Source of the DNA: Panonychus citri
Lineage: Eukaryota > Arthropoda > Arachnida > Trombidiformes > Tetranychidae
Length of the DNA: 64,000 nucleotides
Reading direction: 5' to 3'
Assembly: GCF_014898815.1 (NCBI RefSeq)
Contig: NW_026515545.1
Coordinates: 2,542,001-2,606,000 of the forward strand
The notes beneath the pieces were generated by a model. It was not told the DNA's origin, made no database searches, and saw only the letters and a program-made list of their open reading frames with translations. The position numbers and the translations under genes are program-made. This document shows positions 24,301-39,838 of this stretch, piece by piece (position 1 is the first letter of the stretch; each line of letters starts with the position of its first letter).

Positions 24301-26765
24301 TTTGTATCATTTGATTCCCATCATCATCATCATCATTTCTCTCTCTCTCTCTTACAGCAAAAAATTATTGTAACTGTTATTTACCTTGATTTTTAACTTT
24401 ATTATCATAACAATTGATTTATAGTTACGAAAATTATTTGAAACAATTTTCAATATTATCAGTGTTCATCTTCATACATCATCTCCATCTTCATCTCTCT
24501 CTCTCTCTCTCTTTCTTTCTCCATCCTCATCATTTTCTAAATTCTTTGGCACTTATAACCTAATCTACTTTTTAACTTTGCGCAAAAATAAATAACTTTT
24601 TTTTTCGTGATTTAATGTCACATTATTGACTGTCAACGAAAATGAATTCATCTAACCCACTCTTTTTTTCCTCATCTTCATCAATCATCCCTCATCCATC
24701 ATCATCAACAACTTATATCATCACTATTTAATGGGAACAGTTTCACTTCTTAAATTAACTTATTTTCGAGACAAACAAACAAAAAGTTGATTAAAATTGC
24801 CAATCCAAACAATCAAGACGAAGAAGAAGAAAAAAAATAACTTATATAACCTCCAACAATAGTAACTATTTAATTTGTTCCATTTAATGGTTGTGAACAA
24901 TTAACTTTTGCCTGTAATGGAAAGTTCATTAATCAATTGATTAATTATGTAAAGGGAAACAACAACAACAATCAAATGAAAAATTGATATCACTTTTTGT
25001 GTATTACAATTAAATAATTACCTCTCGCTTGTAGTATTTTACTTTTGGTGAACAAAAATGAGTCTAAGATAAATTGGCTTAGGGTGAGAGGAAGATGAAA
25101 TAGATGAGGATGGAGATGAAAATGATGATGATGATGATGATGATAATAATGAGTAAGACTTAAGTGACTTGGAAGATGATGATGATGTTTATATATCTTT
25201 CAACGCTAAGGATGAAAGTAAACTTATTGTGGTACATTTTGGTTGGAATGAGGATCATTTGTCAAAGAGCTTAACATTACTGTACTTTTCATCTCCATCT
25301 TCATCTTTTCCTTTTCCTCTTTCCATCCTCATCCTCCAACTCTCTCACTCTCTCATTTCCTTAGCATCTCTACCTCCCATCCTCATCATTTTCATCAATA
25401 GTATAATTTTGTATCTTAATTTACTTTGTTGTTGTTATTTTTTCCCCTCAGTTCAACTTGGAAACACTTAATTGTAACACTTTGTTGTAATTCAATCAAA
25501 TTTAATTTGTTTCAACTTAATCAAGATAATTAACATGAAAAATTAATTCTCTCTCTCTCTCCATTATTTTTCATTTTCCAACTAATCATTAAACTTAATT
25601 TCTCTTTATTACTTGATTATTGGAGAATTCAACTTAATCAAATCATAATCATAATCATTTGAAACACTAATTCAAATTAACGATGAGTAAAAGCTAAATT
25701 GTTAATAAGATTTGCAATTAAATTAATTTCTTAACGACTTCTTTTACTTAATCAATTTTAATGGTTCCAATTTTCATCTGATTAAAATTGTTTATTTCTT
25801 TATTTACAATTTATGTTAATTGTATGATTACAACAATTAACAACTGACACAATTAACATTCAATTGAAACGTTTAAACAAAATAATATTCATCTTATTAT
25901 TTTCATCTGATTTCAATCAATACAATTTAACAAAAACAAAGCTAAGATATTGATACAATTTAGTGAATATAAAAAAAAATCAACATGAATCAAATTAAGT
26001 TAATCTTTTAATCGTAACAATTTAGTTTAAATATTAAGAAGGAGAAAAAAAAAGTTTTTTCAAATGAAAAATCATTCGAATGACATTTAATAAATTGAAT
26101 GTTAATCTTATTTAACTAATCATGAAACAAAATGATTCGATGATTATCTTAACGCAATTGATTATAAAGATGATGATCAAATATCAACAATCAACAGTTT
26201 TGTTTGATAATAACAATGTTTAGTTTTCCTGTTGAGTGAATAATCAACATGATCATCAATTTATCTTAAACAGAATTAGAACAAGGCCACAAGCATCGAA
26301 TTGAATTATGACCTGATCCTGATGATGGCGATAATATGACGATGGTGATGAAGATGAAAATGATGATGACGGAAAAAGATACTTGAGAAATAAAGTTAAT
26401 AGCTGATGATCATTTTCACCATCAGGGTAATCAGAAAATCACGAAGATGAGGATAAGAAGCAAATGAACCGAGAGAGAGAGAGAAAATTATACATCAACG
26501 ATGATGATGATCAACAAGATGATGAGTGAGTGAGTTGTTCATCTTCATCATCATTCTATTGATGAGAATCACAATTTCTTACTTCTTCTAATCATTGGCA
26601 ATGATCCATCTTAATTATCTGCCATTTTTGCCTGTTTAACCGTCACTTCCAATGCTCACGGTTAATTATCATCAATCCATCATCATTTTTTTTCTCTCCC
26701 TCTACCTTTAGGCTTGAAACCAGATTATCAAGTCAAAAACAAGCAACAAGATGAAAACGATGAGC

Positions 26766-26793
26766 GATGATGATGATGATGATGATGATGATG
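26766..26793 (+). repeat. (GAT)n microsatellite
   Basis: Uninterrupted trinucleotide tract. Many similar tracts occur between 20 and 59 kb. Confidence 0.9.
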
Positions 26794-28745
26794 AGAGAGA
26801 GAGATTCAGCTTTTACTTTCTTCTATCATTTTTGGCGATGATCAATTTTCGCTGTAATAACTTATAAGCAATTTAGCACTTACCCTTAATATCATCAATC
26901 AATTGTGATTCCAAATGAAAAAAAAAACTTTGGACACACTTTACAAAAATCATAATCAAAAGTTTTTCCTGTTCTTGGTTCAATAATCATAATCAAAGTA
27001 AGCAAAAAACAACAACAACAATTTCATTACAATCACCATATTGAAATAATCAGTTATAATGATAATGTTATATATTTAATGTGTCTACAGGGTATTCAAA
27101 GATTCTGAATAGTCCATTATGTAAATTAATGATGATTTATAACAATTTACTTTCTCGATTGTATCTCATGTATTTGATTATCATAATCATGATAATCAAT
27201 GTAATGATCATCATAATCATCTCTGTCTTTTTCTCTTTCTCTCATCATCATCATCATTATCTTCATCACAATTTTCTCTCTCTCTCCTTTGTGAGAATTT
27301 TCTATCATTTGTAATCGTATCATCACCATTTTCATGATAACTTGATTCTGATTAATCTCTGGAAACTTTCTCTCTCTCTCTCTCTCTCATCATAATAATC
27401 ATCATCATTGTCATCCATCAATCATCTTTACAAATTGAATCACTTTCTTTATCATCATCACTGTGACGTAATTGATGTTTTATCAAATTCGTTGAAAAAA
27501 AAAGGTTGATATCATTTCTGATTATCAACGTTAAAATATCAATCAGCAATTAATCATTGATTAAAAGTTGATTATTGTAGCAAAAGTTTCTTACAAATTA
27601 TTAACTAATTGTGAATTAAGTTAATCAATTGTCCTTGTCTTTTATATATTATCTTTCTCAATGATTACCTTACTGTAAACCTTTCGTCCTTAATCCAGTG
27701 CAATTAATTATCATTAACCATTCTAACTGAATTAGTTTTACAAATGATTAATATCATGATGAATGATGATCGTCATTAAACTAAATCAATTATATCTAAA
27801 TACAATTTGACAGTTGAAACTGTTTTTAAATCATGTTGATTAACAGGTTAATGTTGTTCATTGAGAAAGAAGCAAAAGTTTAATCATCAAATTAAAGTAA
27901 TCAAATCAAGAGTTAAATCAAAGTTTTACCTTTCTCCAAACAAAATGACGTTAACGATTAAAATAATCACCAAAGTTAATCAATAAATTGATAATCGAAA
28001 ATTATTTTCTTCTTGTCCTTCAAGAGTATATACAATTTAGATCAACAATTAAAATGATAACCAACATGATTACGATATAAACAATTAAAAAACGATCAAC
28101 ACACTCAACACAATCAACTGAAAAGAGAGAGAGAGAGAGAAATTGAATTTTGATTGATTGTTGATTAATATAATCAAGTAAAAGAAAAAGTAAATTAATT
28201 TATCATTAAAATTGAATCTTAATTAATATTATACCAAACAAACACTTTTCCAATCAATCAAAATCTAATAAACTATCAATTGAATTGAACAACTTTGATA
28301 AAGTTAATTGTTCAACTGAACAGTTTAATACTACTGATCGGTAAATTGTTGACAATCTAGTTTCATGTAATCAACTAAATAAGATGACAATTTAGATGTT
28401 AGTTCACCTGAACAGGTTAATACCTGATATCATGAAATGTAATCCAAAACCATTGCTATTATCAAGGTATCACTCCCACAATCAACTTCATCTTGTCAAC
28501 ATTTTGACAATAAGATGAAAAAAATAGTTGCAATTGTAATTGACTCTAAACAATTTATCCAACAAATTCAACTATTTTTTTCCTCTCTTCATCTAACCTC
28601 ATATTCAGTTACTTATTATCATGATCATTATTATTATCATTGGCTTATTATTATCAGAGTATTTCAAGTTGAACAATTTCATCTCTCCTCCAGGGGATTT
28701 AAAGGTAGCTCGAGAAATCTTTTGGAAAACTTTTCGATGCTCCCT

Positions 28746-28747
<2 letters not shown>

Positions 28748-28784
<37 letters not shown>
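28748..28784 (+). repeat. (CT)n microsatellite
   Basis: Pure dinucleotide tract of about 37 nt. Confidence 0.95.
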
Positions 28785-28789
<5 letters not shown>

Positions 28790-31742
28790 TATTTTACCTT
28801 CTCATCTCACGTAACAATGATCATGATAATGGTTACAATTTGGGTGATAATAATAATATTACTCAGACCTTTTGGTAAAAGATAATGATGATAATATGTC
28901 AGAAATTGGATGAATGGTAAACTTAGAAGTTACGAATTTTGTTTTAAGAGAGAAAAAAAAACTTTTCGATCTAAAATCATTTTCGAGTTTTATTTCACCT
29001 TTGAGAGAAGCTTTTTCTTTATACTTAGCATTATTATATATATGAATTTCATCATGATCATTTCATGATAATCTCATCCATAAATCAAACGTATTATTGG
29101 CTGATAAAATTTGTCAAATCTACTTACCAATGATCCTTAATAGTGATACTATTACCTAATAGTAAATATCAACATTTGATTCAATCATTTTTTTCTTAGT
29201 TCTATTCTGTTGTTTTACCAAAATATTATTTACTCTCAGAACTTTTCCATGTATATATTTATTGAGAATTCCCAAAAGACCCGAGGAAAGTTTTTAAGAA
29301 AAGGAGAAACTTTTCAAGTTCGAATTCGATATGAAAATATTATCTTCGTTCCAATAATATAATCGATCTTCTTCTTCTTCTTCGATAACCTATTCCTGGA
29401 CTTTTCGAAGAGCTAATAATCTAACCTTAGAATAGAAAATATCTTCTCATGTATATTAGAAGAGAAAAAAACATTGATTCGATTTTGGTTAAAATAGAAA
29501 AAAAGAAGTTGAATATTTTCTATGTTTCAAATTGAACAATTCGATAAACAATTGATTGTTATTTCGTCAAAATGTTGAAATGATTGATATTTGATAAACT
29601 CCATTGATTGGACATGAACAATGAGCTGATTGACTGAATAGAAGACCAGAATTTGTATGATTACATTTGATGGTCAATATACTTTCACAAGACAACATGA
29701 AGTTCATGTAAATGGACAGAATTGTCATTCATCATCATATCATCATCTTGATCGTAATTCAAGTTTAATATGAGTTTAAATTGGACCTAAATTGACGATG
29801 ATTATCTTGATTATGATAATTTAAATTATCTCTCTATTCAAATAGAATCTAATCCATGGGTCAGTCTATTAAAATGACCAATCAACTTTCGTTCCTTTGA
29901 TAGTTTTTTTTTCTTCATTTTCTTTCCTTGATTGTATTGGTTTAAATTAAATTGTTCCCCATTTATTATGACAAGTTAATGCATTTTATTGGCGTAAAAT
30001 TGTTCAACAATTTAAATAACTTCTCGTTATGTCTTCTCACTCATTGATTGTTCCTGTTAAATTGTTCAGTTTATTGTCATGATTATTTTTTGATTGTTAT
30101 CATTTATGATAACACACAATTCAATTTAATTGTGTGTCCCTTTATTCAGGGAAATAATTTCTGTTTATTTATCTCTACACAAAATAATCAAAATTACATC
30201 ACGAATTTGATTGAACACAATCAGTGGCAATATTAATAACACAACAATCATCTTAATCATTACATTAAATTGCTACCCAATCAATGAATATACATTATTG
30301 TTAATATTGGTTTTGATTGTTGGAAGGGAAAAATAATGAATTTAAATGTGAATCAAATTTCCAACAATTAACCTTTAAGTGATTCTCACAGTAAATTTAA
30401 CCCTCAAGCTAATGGTTAACAATTATAATCATTTTAATTACAATGTTATGAATTAACTTCCTGAATTAATCTGAGAAAGTGTTAATAGTTGATTAATTGA
30501 CATGCAAAAGTGATTAACATCAGAATTAACTTAACCTCCTCTCTCTCACCAGATTAGATTAACCAGAAAAAAAAGGTTTCATGAATTAACAACAATTTTA
30601 AATATAAAAAACTGATTAATCTTCATGTTAAACTGATTCTAATCATCATGATAATCATGATTCTTGATTAATAATAGTTGCTTACAGTTTTTTGATTAAA
30701 ATTAATTGGAGGAGATTAAGTTTGATGATGATGATAATTTGATGAGGATATCAAATGTTTCCAATGCCCTTAAACCATTTCATTTAATTTTAAATCTTAA
30801 ATACTTAATCAATGATCATAATCATCGATCTAATAACAAAACTATTAATAATTAACTTTAATTAGTGTATTAAGAAAATCATAATAATAAAAGGCAACAA
30901 TTAAAATCTAACTTAATGATAACATTAATCAACTTGTTTATATTAATATTTAAAGTTAATTAAAAACAATCTCGGATAATTTAAAAAAGAAACAAATAGA
31001 AAAACGATTCACCAATTAATTGCGAAAATTTATTCCAAATGATTATTGACAGTTAACAATCAATTAATTGCCTCGTTAATTCAATTGACTCTCTTTTCTG
31101 ATGCTTGGATTTGAATCCAAAAAAACGATTACGAAACTTTAATTTGATTGACAAGTTAACATTGACTCTTGTAAATGGGAACCGTGAAGATGAAGATGTG
31201 GATGAGGATGAGGATGAAAATGATGAGGATGAGGATGCTGAAAATGTTACAACTTTAATATGATCAATAAGTTGATAACTTTGTTCATCCTCTCCCACAT
31301 CATCATCATCATCATCATCTTCATCTTCATCTTTGCCTGTCTATCAATTTAAAATGACATTGATTGAAGTTTGTTAACAACAATCATTAACAACTGATTT
31401 AACTAATCAGCTAACTGATTATTGTGAGAGCAAAATTGTTGATTAATATACTAATTAACCTTTGATAAAATCTCAAACTAATACAACCTTTCATTAAATG
31501 ATAATCACGCTTTTAAATCCAATCAATTAAATATCATATCATTTATTATTGTTGAAATATAGTTGATTGATTGTTAACAATTAACCTTCAATGTAGTAAA
31601 TTTTTTTGTAAAAAAAACTTCATCTTTTTGCCTTCAAAATCATTCATCAATTTCATAATTTGACCTTAATTATAAACACTGATTATCATTGCAACAATTG
31701 ATTAATATCATTTCTCCTTAAAGCTTGATTTAATTACAATTA

Positions 31743-31746
<4 letters not shown>

Positions 31747-31786
<40 letters not shown>
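31747..31786 (+). repeat. (CT)n microsatellite
   Basis: Pure dinucleotide tract of about 40 nt. Confidence 0.95.
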
Positions 31787-31789
<3 letters not shown>

Positions 31790-34700
31790 TATCATTATCA
31801 TCATCAATGGAAAAAGATATAATTTATCCAAGTTAACTTCATCTTTCATCTTAATCATCTTCACAATCAATTAAATGAACTTCTAAATTACTTTAAACAG
31901 TAATTCTAATCACGATATGACCATACAACGATTAGTTAATCATGATGATCCCTCGATATATATATTATATTTCCTTCCGCACCTTCACTTTTATCATTTT
32001 TAATTATCTTCCTCATCCTCATCATCTCCATCTTTTTAACAACTTGTATTATGATGCAAAGTGATTAAGGATAAAATATATGGATTGCTAATTGTAATTA
32101 ACTGTTATTATAAACGATTCATTTGTCATTTTTAATGTTACATTGAATCATTAATATATCATTTTTTTTCATCATTTACTTTGCCTCATATTTATTATTT
32201 AAACATTCAAATATCATAAATCATTTTAATCATTGTAATTTATTGATTAGTTTGATGATGGTTACAACTATATATTAATAGTTACTTGTATTAATTTAGA
32301 GTTGATTAAACTTTATTAACACAAATCATGACAATTAGTTACAAGGGTTAACGATTGATACTTTACTTTGATACAATTTAACTGATGATGATTATTTATA
32401 TGATTGTAACGATAATTAAATCACTTATAATATTGATTTAGTAAAAGATTATCAGAGATTATCAAAGGTTAGTTTTAAAATCTGATGAATTTTTGGTTTC
32501 TTGAGACTCTTTTTTTTCTCGAGAGAGATTCAAGTTGAGAGGATGAAGATGAAAATGAAGATGAAGATGGAGAGATGAAATAAGACACAAGATTTATAAC
32601 ATTTATCTTCATCCTTTCCTCATCTTCTCATCAACTGAATCGCTCTGAATATCTTAGATTCTTTAATTTTCTCAAACAAAAAAAAAGTAAAAGAAGATAA
32701 TCTTTGTTCTGAAAAGTATCAGGAATTCAGGGAATCTGAAGAGAAAATTTTAACAGCAAAAATGATGAGATGAGGAAGATGAAGATGAACAGAATATGGG
32801 TCAAGAAGAGAAGGACAAAAGTGACAAAATGTATTTTTACATCATTGTTTGTGTTCAACAATTAGGATAAGAACAAAGAAAGAGAAGAAAAAAAGTTCGA
32901 AACAAAACTTTTTTTTTCTTTCGTCATCACCAACATCATCTTCCAATATAATGGAATTGATTTTTCATCTTTTTCAATGAAAAAGATGAGGATAACTAAT
33001 AAAAAGAATGGAAAATCATCTTTAAAATGATAAATAGATGAAAACAGTTTCTCTTATTTATTGTTGGTCAAATAAACGATTCGATAAACATATTGACCTT
33101 ATTTACCTTTACCTTGTTTATCCTCATCTTTTTGATAAACATTTCAACTTTGATTAAGTTTATTTGCTTCTTAATTGTTTTCTCTATGTGTTAATGTATG
33201 TGTAATGTGACCAAGGATAAGTGATAATGAAATGGAAAAGGATAAGGATGAATGTTTAACTTGGATAAAGGAGAAAAAGGTAGAAAAAGATTAAGATTAG
33301 AGTTGATTTAATGTGATGATGGAGGAAAAAAACATTCACCTAATATAAGGGATGAGGATGAGAAAATCACATTTAACTGATAAACATGGTCATCATCATT
33401 ATCGTCATTAATGATGACCAAGGTTTCACCTAATTTATTGGCACATTGAGAATCCAGTAATCATTGATTGAAGGTGAAGATAAAAAGATGAAGATGAAGG
33501 AGAAAAAATCATTTCCAGACAAGAGATTAACCATTAAACTGGATTAACATTAAGATAAAAGTGTAAGAGAGTAAACTGTTTTTTCCAGTTAATTGTTAAT
33601 GATGATGATTATTATTGTCGTTATCATTAATTTAAAGAGACAGACATTAAATGTTATCAATTCAATTACCTTCATAACAGTTTAGTCATCAATTAAAATA
33701 ATTATTCAATTAATTTCAGATAACAGGGATCATGATGATGATCATCATCAAGGTAATAAAAAAAAATAGTTTTATCAACTTTCATTATCTTATTTGAAAA
33801 TTACAAAGATTAACTAATTGCACCACTTCCGATATAAATAAATTACTCATTTCCATCATTATTATCATCATGATTCTCAGCTGAATAATTTAATGATTAA
33901 AGGTGGAGAAAGAAAAATATTTTCTTCCATTTATTGTATTAATAGAAACAAATGAAAAAAAAGAATAACAAATTTCTCCAATCAACAGAAATTGTTTATG
34001 ATTCATTACATTTTGTGTTGCTGCATCATTTCCGTTTCCGTTTTTGTTGTTGTTGCTCCATTTTCTGGTTAAAGATGAGAATGATGGATAAAGGGGAAAA
34101 AACATTTAATGTAGCAAAAGATTATCATCATCATCATTATCATCATCATGGTGATATGTATATTATATTAAATGATGAAGATTTGTTTTCATCATTTTAA
34201 CAATTGAAATGATCATTTGTCATTTACAGTTAATTAACATTGAGACATTTTTCTTTCTTCTTTCTTTTCTTTATAATCAATTTTATCATCCTCATCCTCT
34301 TCCTCATCACCACATTAACTTTGAGATGCTATCTTTAAACTACCAAAAATCCTCTGTTAATTTCTTGGCAACAGAAAATAACAATATCAACCTTGCATTA
34401 AATTCAAATTCATCAGCAGAAAATAATATTTGAAAGATGATGAAGATGATGAAGATGATTATGTTTAAGGCCTGAAGGCTTAGTTGAATATCATGAGGCG
34501 TGAATAGTAATGAATAAATCGTGCCAATCATGTTGTACAAGGAATCAGCTTCTTGTTAGTAATTATCATCATCTCATCATTGAGAATCATCATCATCATC
34601 ATATTAATCAATCCCCCAATGAAATATTAACTTTGATTTATTAGCTGATTAACTATTTATTTTGATTCTATTTTGGTTGGAAACACTTTTTTTAAATTAC

Positions 34701-37700
34701 TTGAATCTAATCAACCTTGTACAATTTAATAAATTGTTTAATTACTTGTATGTATTATATACTTTTGTAGTGTGTATTGGTAATTGATTTAAAATTTAAT
34801 GATTAACCTTTAATTGTCAGTCAATCAACAAGTGAAATATAAAAAAAAAATTACAACAACAAGCTAACCAGGTAAACACATTAGTGAACCATTATAATAA
34901 TTGATTGTGATTTCCTTGATTGATTTAAAATAATTACCAATTAAATGATTAAGCTTTTGGGTAATCAACACACAGACACAATTGATTAGATGTATAAGTT
35001 ACCATAAATCAACAATTAAGAAACGATTAGAGGAAATAATCATCAATTTAACTTAACTTGAAGTGGAAAAAAAAAGTTTCTCAAACTTTTTTCACTCCAT
35101 CAAAAGTTTACCTTTTATTTTTCTTCCTCATCTTCATCATATATCTTAAGGCTATTCAATGGTCAGTAAATGTCACAAGTAATACTCGGTATCAATAATA
35201 AGTGACAATTAGTAAGATAAATGGTAAGTAATTAAAAAAAAAGGTAGAATTAAGAAATAAGGTGAGAGAGAGAAAAGAAAACTTTTTTTTTCGAAACAAA
35301 AAAAGTACTGACAAAGTTTCTCTTGAAAGGTTTTCCCTCAAATGGTCAAACCCTTTTTAAGAGGTTAATTTATTATCTTAATCTTTTCTTAATCCCTTCA
35401 TCAAATTATCCTTCCTTATCTTCATCTTATCTCCATCTTATTGTTGAGTAAACTAAGGATAATACAATAACATGTTTTGTGGTTTCAAGGAATCAATAGA
35501 TTAGGATAATGATAATAAATATGAGATAATCTGTTTCTCGTTCAAATTTACCATAAAAAAGGTTTTATTATCAATTGTAATTTGTTAATCATCATTGAGT
35601 TAATACTGATTAATTAAATTCTCTTGTTGAATTAATTATCAACATTGAGCAGAAAGAATGAAGGAAAATTTCCCATTTAAGATTCTGTTTGTTGTCTTTG
35701 AGTTGATTTAGAATATTGATCAGTAAGAGAAACAATTAGATCGTTAATCATGTAGATTTTGATTAGTTAACATGATTAACAATTTGACATTTGATTTAAC
35801 ACTGAACATTAATCAATTAGCAGTTCGCAATTTGATTAGAAATCAATTTGAGAAAGAGAGATACATTCTGATGAAGAACAGGTAATTCGAAACAAAAAAA
35901 AAGGATGAGGATGATAAAGAGGATCAAGATGATTACCAGGTAATCTTAATTTGTCATTTCTGATTAGATGAATAATCTATGATCAGAATTATTTTACCTT
36001 TTGAATATCCTCTCATCCTTTTCATCCCAAATCTTCATCCTCATCATGAAAACCCAATCAATTACCTTGATTGGAGGATCATCAATATCCTTGTGTACAT
36101 ACAAACAACAATTGGAAATGCTAATAAACAGCAAACCAAATCAATTACAATGATTAAAGAGTTAACTGTTCATTGGTTTAATTGAATTACAAATCACACG
36201 AAACAACAAAATACAAAATATTACAAGATTAACTTGATCGATAACAATAATAATCTAATCCATTATTATCGATATAATCTAATTGTGGTCTTCTTATATT
36301 CATCTAATTAAATCAGAGTCACACACAATCATCAAATTGTTAACAATTAAGTGTAACATCAGAAATGAAAGTTTGGTTAAAAAAAAAGTAAACTAAATTT
36401 ATGGAGATGAAAAGTTTTCCCAATGACATTATCAAGATTGTGTTTGTACCGATGGTGATAATAATATTAATGGCTTGTTAATCCTATCATGATTTATCAC
36501 CTAATCCAGTAAATAATAATTATAATAACAATAACAATAATCTAATTGTTCATCACAGTGGAACCAATGTTTACACATTTAACAAATGATAACAAATAAA
36601 AGTTACAACAAAAAGGAAGTGTCAATGTGAGAATCAAGGAATAGAAACTTGCAAAATGGTCCTTCATCTTTTCCTCTTCCGCCCATTGATATTTATCCAT
36701 TTATCCATTAATAATAATAAAGAAGAGAAAAGAAAAAAAAAGGAAAATTCTAATCACAATAACGATAATAATTCGTAATTCTGATTTATGTCTCTCTCTC
36801 TCTCTCTCTCTCTCTTAACGTGACTTTAATTTTACTATTTCTCTGTCATTGTCAATACTTAAATCGCTCATTGGTAAATCTAATCTTCTTTTACCTTTTT
36901 GTTATTATTTTTTTCCATCTTTTACTTACCTTGATTTCGAGTTGTTATTCAATGTTAACTTAACCAACCTTATCCGGATTATTGTTAAATTATTCAACCA
37001 AATATCGTAATTGTTGCAATAAAAACTTTTAAATTGTTGCAATTTCAATTATCACAATTGTTACAAACTTTGTTTCTCTATTTTGTCAACTAATATTAAC
37101 GATAATCATGATAAGTTATGTGTTCACGTTCACGACAATTAAGTTACAATTATCATGATTGTAATTGAATATTTTACCATCAATCATTTATAGTTAATCA
37201 CTTTATTAATTGTTGTCTCGTTTCATGTGTTTTAATTGTGATTGTGTAACTTTTTTTTTGTCTGATTGTAATATTACTTTGTTTTGAACGATAAACTTTT
37301 TTTCTGTTTCTTAGTTGCACTGATTGTTTGAATTATTTTATTGTATTTACGTTTAAATTGTACTTGAGAAATTAGCTGACAATTAAGAAGTTTATATTTG
37401 ATTGTTAACCTTTGATAATTCATTTTATTATATTGATCAAGTTAATTTTGATTCTTGATTTGATTACATTGGTGAAGTGGCCACTAACAGGTCCAACTTG
37501 ATAAGTTGATGAAATGTAATGTTATTTATTGTTTACAATTAAATGTTTGTGTTTCCATCTATTTAGATAATGTTGAAAAATGATGATGATGATGAGAATG
37601 ATGAAGATGATGAAGATAACTTGAGAGAGAAAAGTTGTTTACTCACCGAATCTCAAGTATCTTTAAGGTTAATCCGTAAAAGATAATGGATCAATGGTTA

Positions 37701-39811
37701 TGAGAATCGGAAAATTCTGATTCAATGAAAACAACAAGATAACCTTTTTTTTGTGTATATGTTAAGGGCTGTCCAGGGGAGAGTGAGAGTGAGAGAGAGA
37801 GAGAGAGAGAGAGATAGAAGAAGATAAAAGGAAGACAAGGAGGAGGCTCGAAGGAGGGCAAGGCCCATCATCAATCACTCTGAGAGTGTGATTGAGTCAA
37901 AGCAGCAACAAAACAGTAAAGAGTAGGAGGAGGAAGTGGATAAGGCAGAGGAAAAGATGAGGAGGAGGAGGAGGGAAGTGGAAAGGATGATAAAAGATGA
38001 AGATTCTCTGAGAGATAAATGATAAATCAAAGGTAATATTAGAGGTTTAGGATGTAAGCTGATAATCTATTGGCGATACTATCAATGTTTCACAAGGTGA
38101 GAAGTTAAATGTTTGCAAGTTCATTTTGTGAACAATTAGATTTCTATTTACAATCAAAGTTTTGTTTTTCTTTCTTGTTTTTTTTACAGAAAAAAATAGA
38201 AAAGTTCATTATCTTTACTTTCCATCATTTCTCTTATTCTTTTTTCTCATTATCTTTTCGCTTAATCTTAATTGTTTAAAATTCTAAATGATAATCAATT
38301 GATTATTTGATTTATGGTTAACTAGACACGCGAATGTAATAGTTTTTGTCCTCATATTCAGCTTATTTATTGGTAGACAACAAGTTTACATTGTTTCTAC
38401 TGTCATTGATAATGATGAAGATGACATTGACCTTCTCACTCGTAATCATCATCTTCATCATCTTCTCTCTCTCTTTCTCTTCATTTTCATCGTCGTCATC
38501 ATCTTTGGATGCTTTTATTACAGGAAGATAAAGTGACTCACGAAAAAAATGACAAGAAACAAAACCAATTGACAGTTTGAGTCTCTCTTAAGACTTTTAA
38601 CAGAAACTTAAATAGAGAAGAGGATAAAGATGATGAAGAGGATGAAGAGGATGAAGATAAGGATGTTGAGAGATGATGAGAGGAATGATTGACATCCCAC
38701 TCAGGGTGATGATGATAACCATTTGAGAAAGTGTAATATTTATGTTCATTTATTTTCCTATCTAACTATATTATCAATCTAATAATAACACTGTTAACTT
38801 TATACCGATGACAGTTTCTAATAATAATAATGATAACTAATAACTGTCAAACTTTTTAACAAAACGTTCAAACAACTTAAATAATCAACTGATATTGATC
38901 AGTTTTGTTGTTCTAATGTTTCTGGAGACAGTTCTTAATTGTTAACGAAAATGGAAACCATTTAGTTATTGACATCGCTTCCAATAGGAAATTGAGGAAA
39001 CATTTCCAAATCAACAATTCGATATATAAATTCTCGTAAATCGTCTTGACTTAAAAGTCCAACTCTCTTTTTTGGACATTATATTACAAAGAGAAAATGG
39101 TTGAAATAGTTTTCGAAAGGTCGAAACTTTAAACTTTGAACATTCGATTCATTGAGTTAACTTTTCGTTCAAATGTCGATTCTCTGGTAGATTTGAATGG
39201 CTTTTATTCAAATTAATTAATCCTTTTTGATTACTGATTTGGAAAACTTTTTTTCCCAATGAATCAATTGTCGATTGTCAATGATTAAAAGATTGGCTGA
39301 AGAGGTTCAGATGATTAAGATGAGAATAAAGTTTTCTTTTGAATGTTATCATTATTGTTGAACGATAATTATCCTAATATTTGATTCCTGTGTGATAATT
39401 ATGATGATGCATATGAAGAGGCACCCGAATAGGTAACATGAAACTGATGGTGGGTTTAAGGGTGGGCGTTGAAGGGCCACCGAGGGTAATAATTTAGTGT
39501 AGCCCATTAGAGGGTAAACTTATCATCATCATTATCATCCGGACTCTTTTTTCATCATCATCTCAAATTCTAGTAACTATTTTCTCTCTCCTTGTTGATC
39601 ATTTGCTCGATTCAAATTAATAGGTTAACAAAGTTTCAATTGTTCCTCTTTTCATCACCATCATTATCATCATCATCTCTCATCATTTTTTTCTCTATCA
39701 TTTTGATGTCATTTTAAATATAGTTTCGAGCCTCAAATTGTCATACTAATTATTATCATCTTAATGATCATCCTCATCTTTTATACTCATTCATTACTAA
39801 CCATTCAGACT

Positions 39812-39838
39812 ATCATCATCATCATCATCATCATCATC
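39812..39838 (+). repeat. (ATC)n microsatellite
   Basis: Trinucleotide tract, one of many in the region. Confidence 0.9.

Larger units (their letters stand above)
18433..28600. other. Gene-poor AT-rich region, part 1
   Basis: No gene that I can support apart from the small candidate at 21161-21352. The first 1.2 kb is very rich in CAATTAAC. Further on it is packed with short ATC/GAT and GA/CT tracts. Two higher-complexity islands stand out, at about 23690-23850 and 23930-24050. The second contains homeodomain-like GCATTTAATGGCC and TTTTAATGGGG. Confidence 0.6.
28601..39400. other. Gene-poor AT-rich region, part 2
   Basis: No supported gene. A purine-rich stretch at about 37770-37990 includes a GA tract and an imperfect palindrome (AATCACTCT/AGAGTGTGATT, about 37877-37900). 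Isolated acceptor/donor pairs, such as the segment around 28661-28707, do not join into an open frame. Confidence 0.6.
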
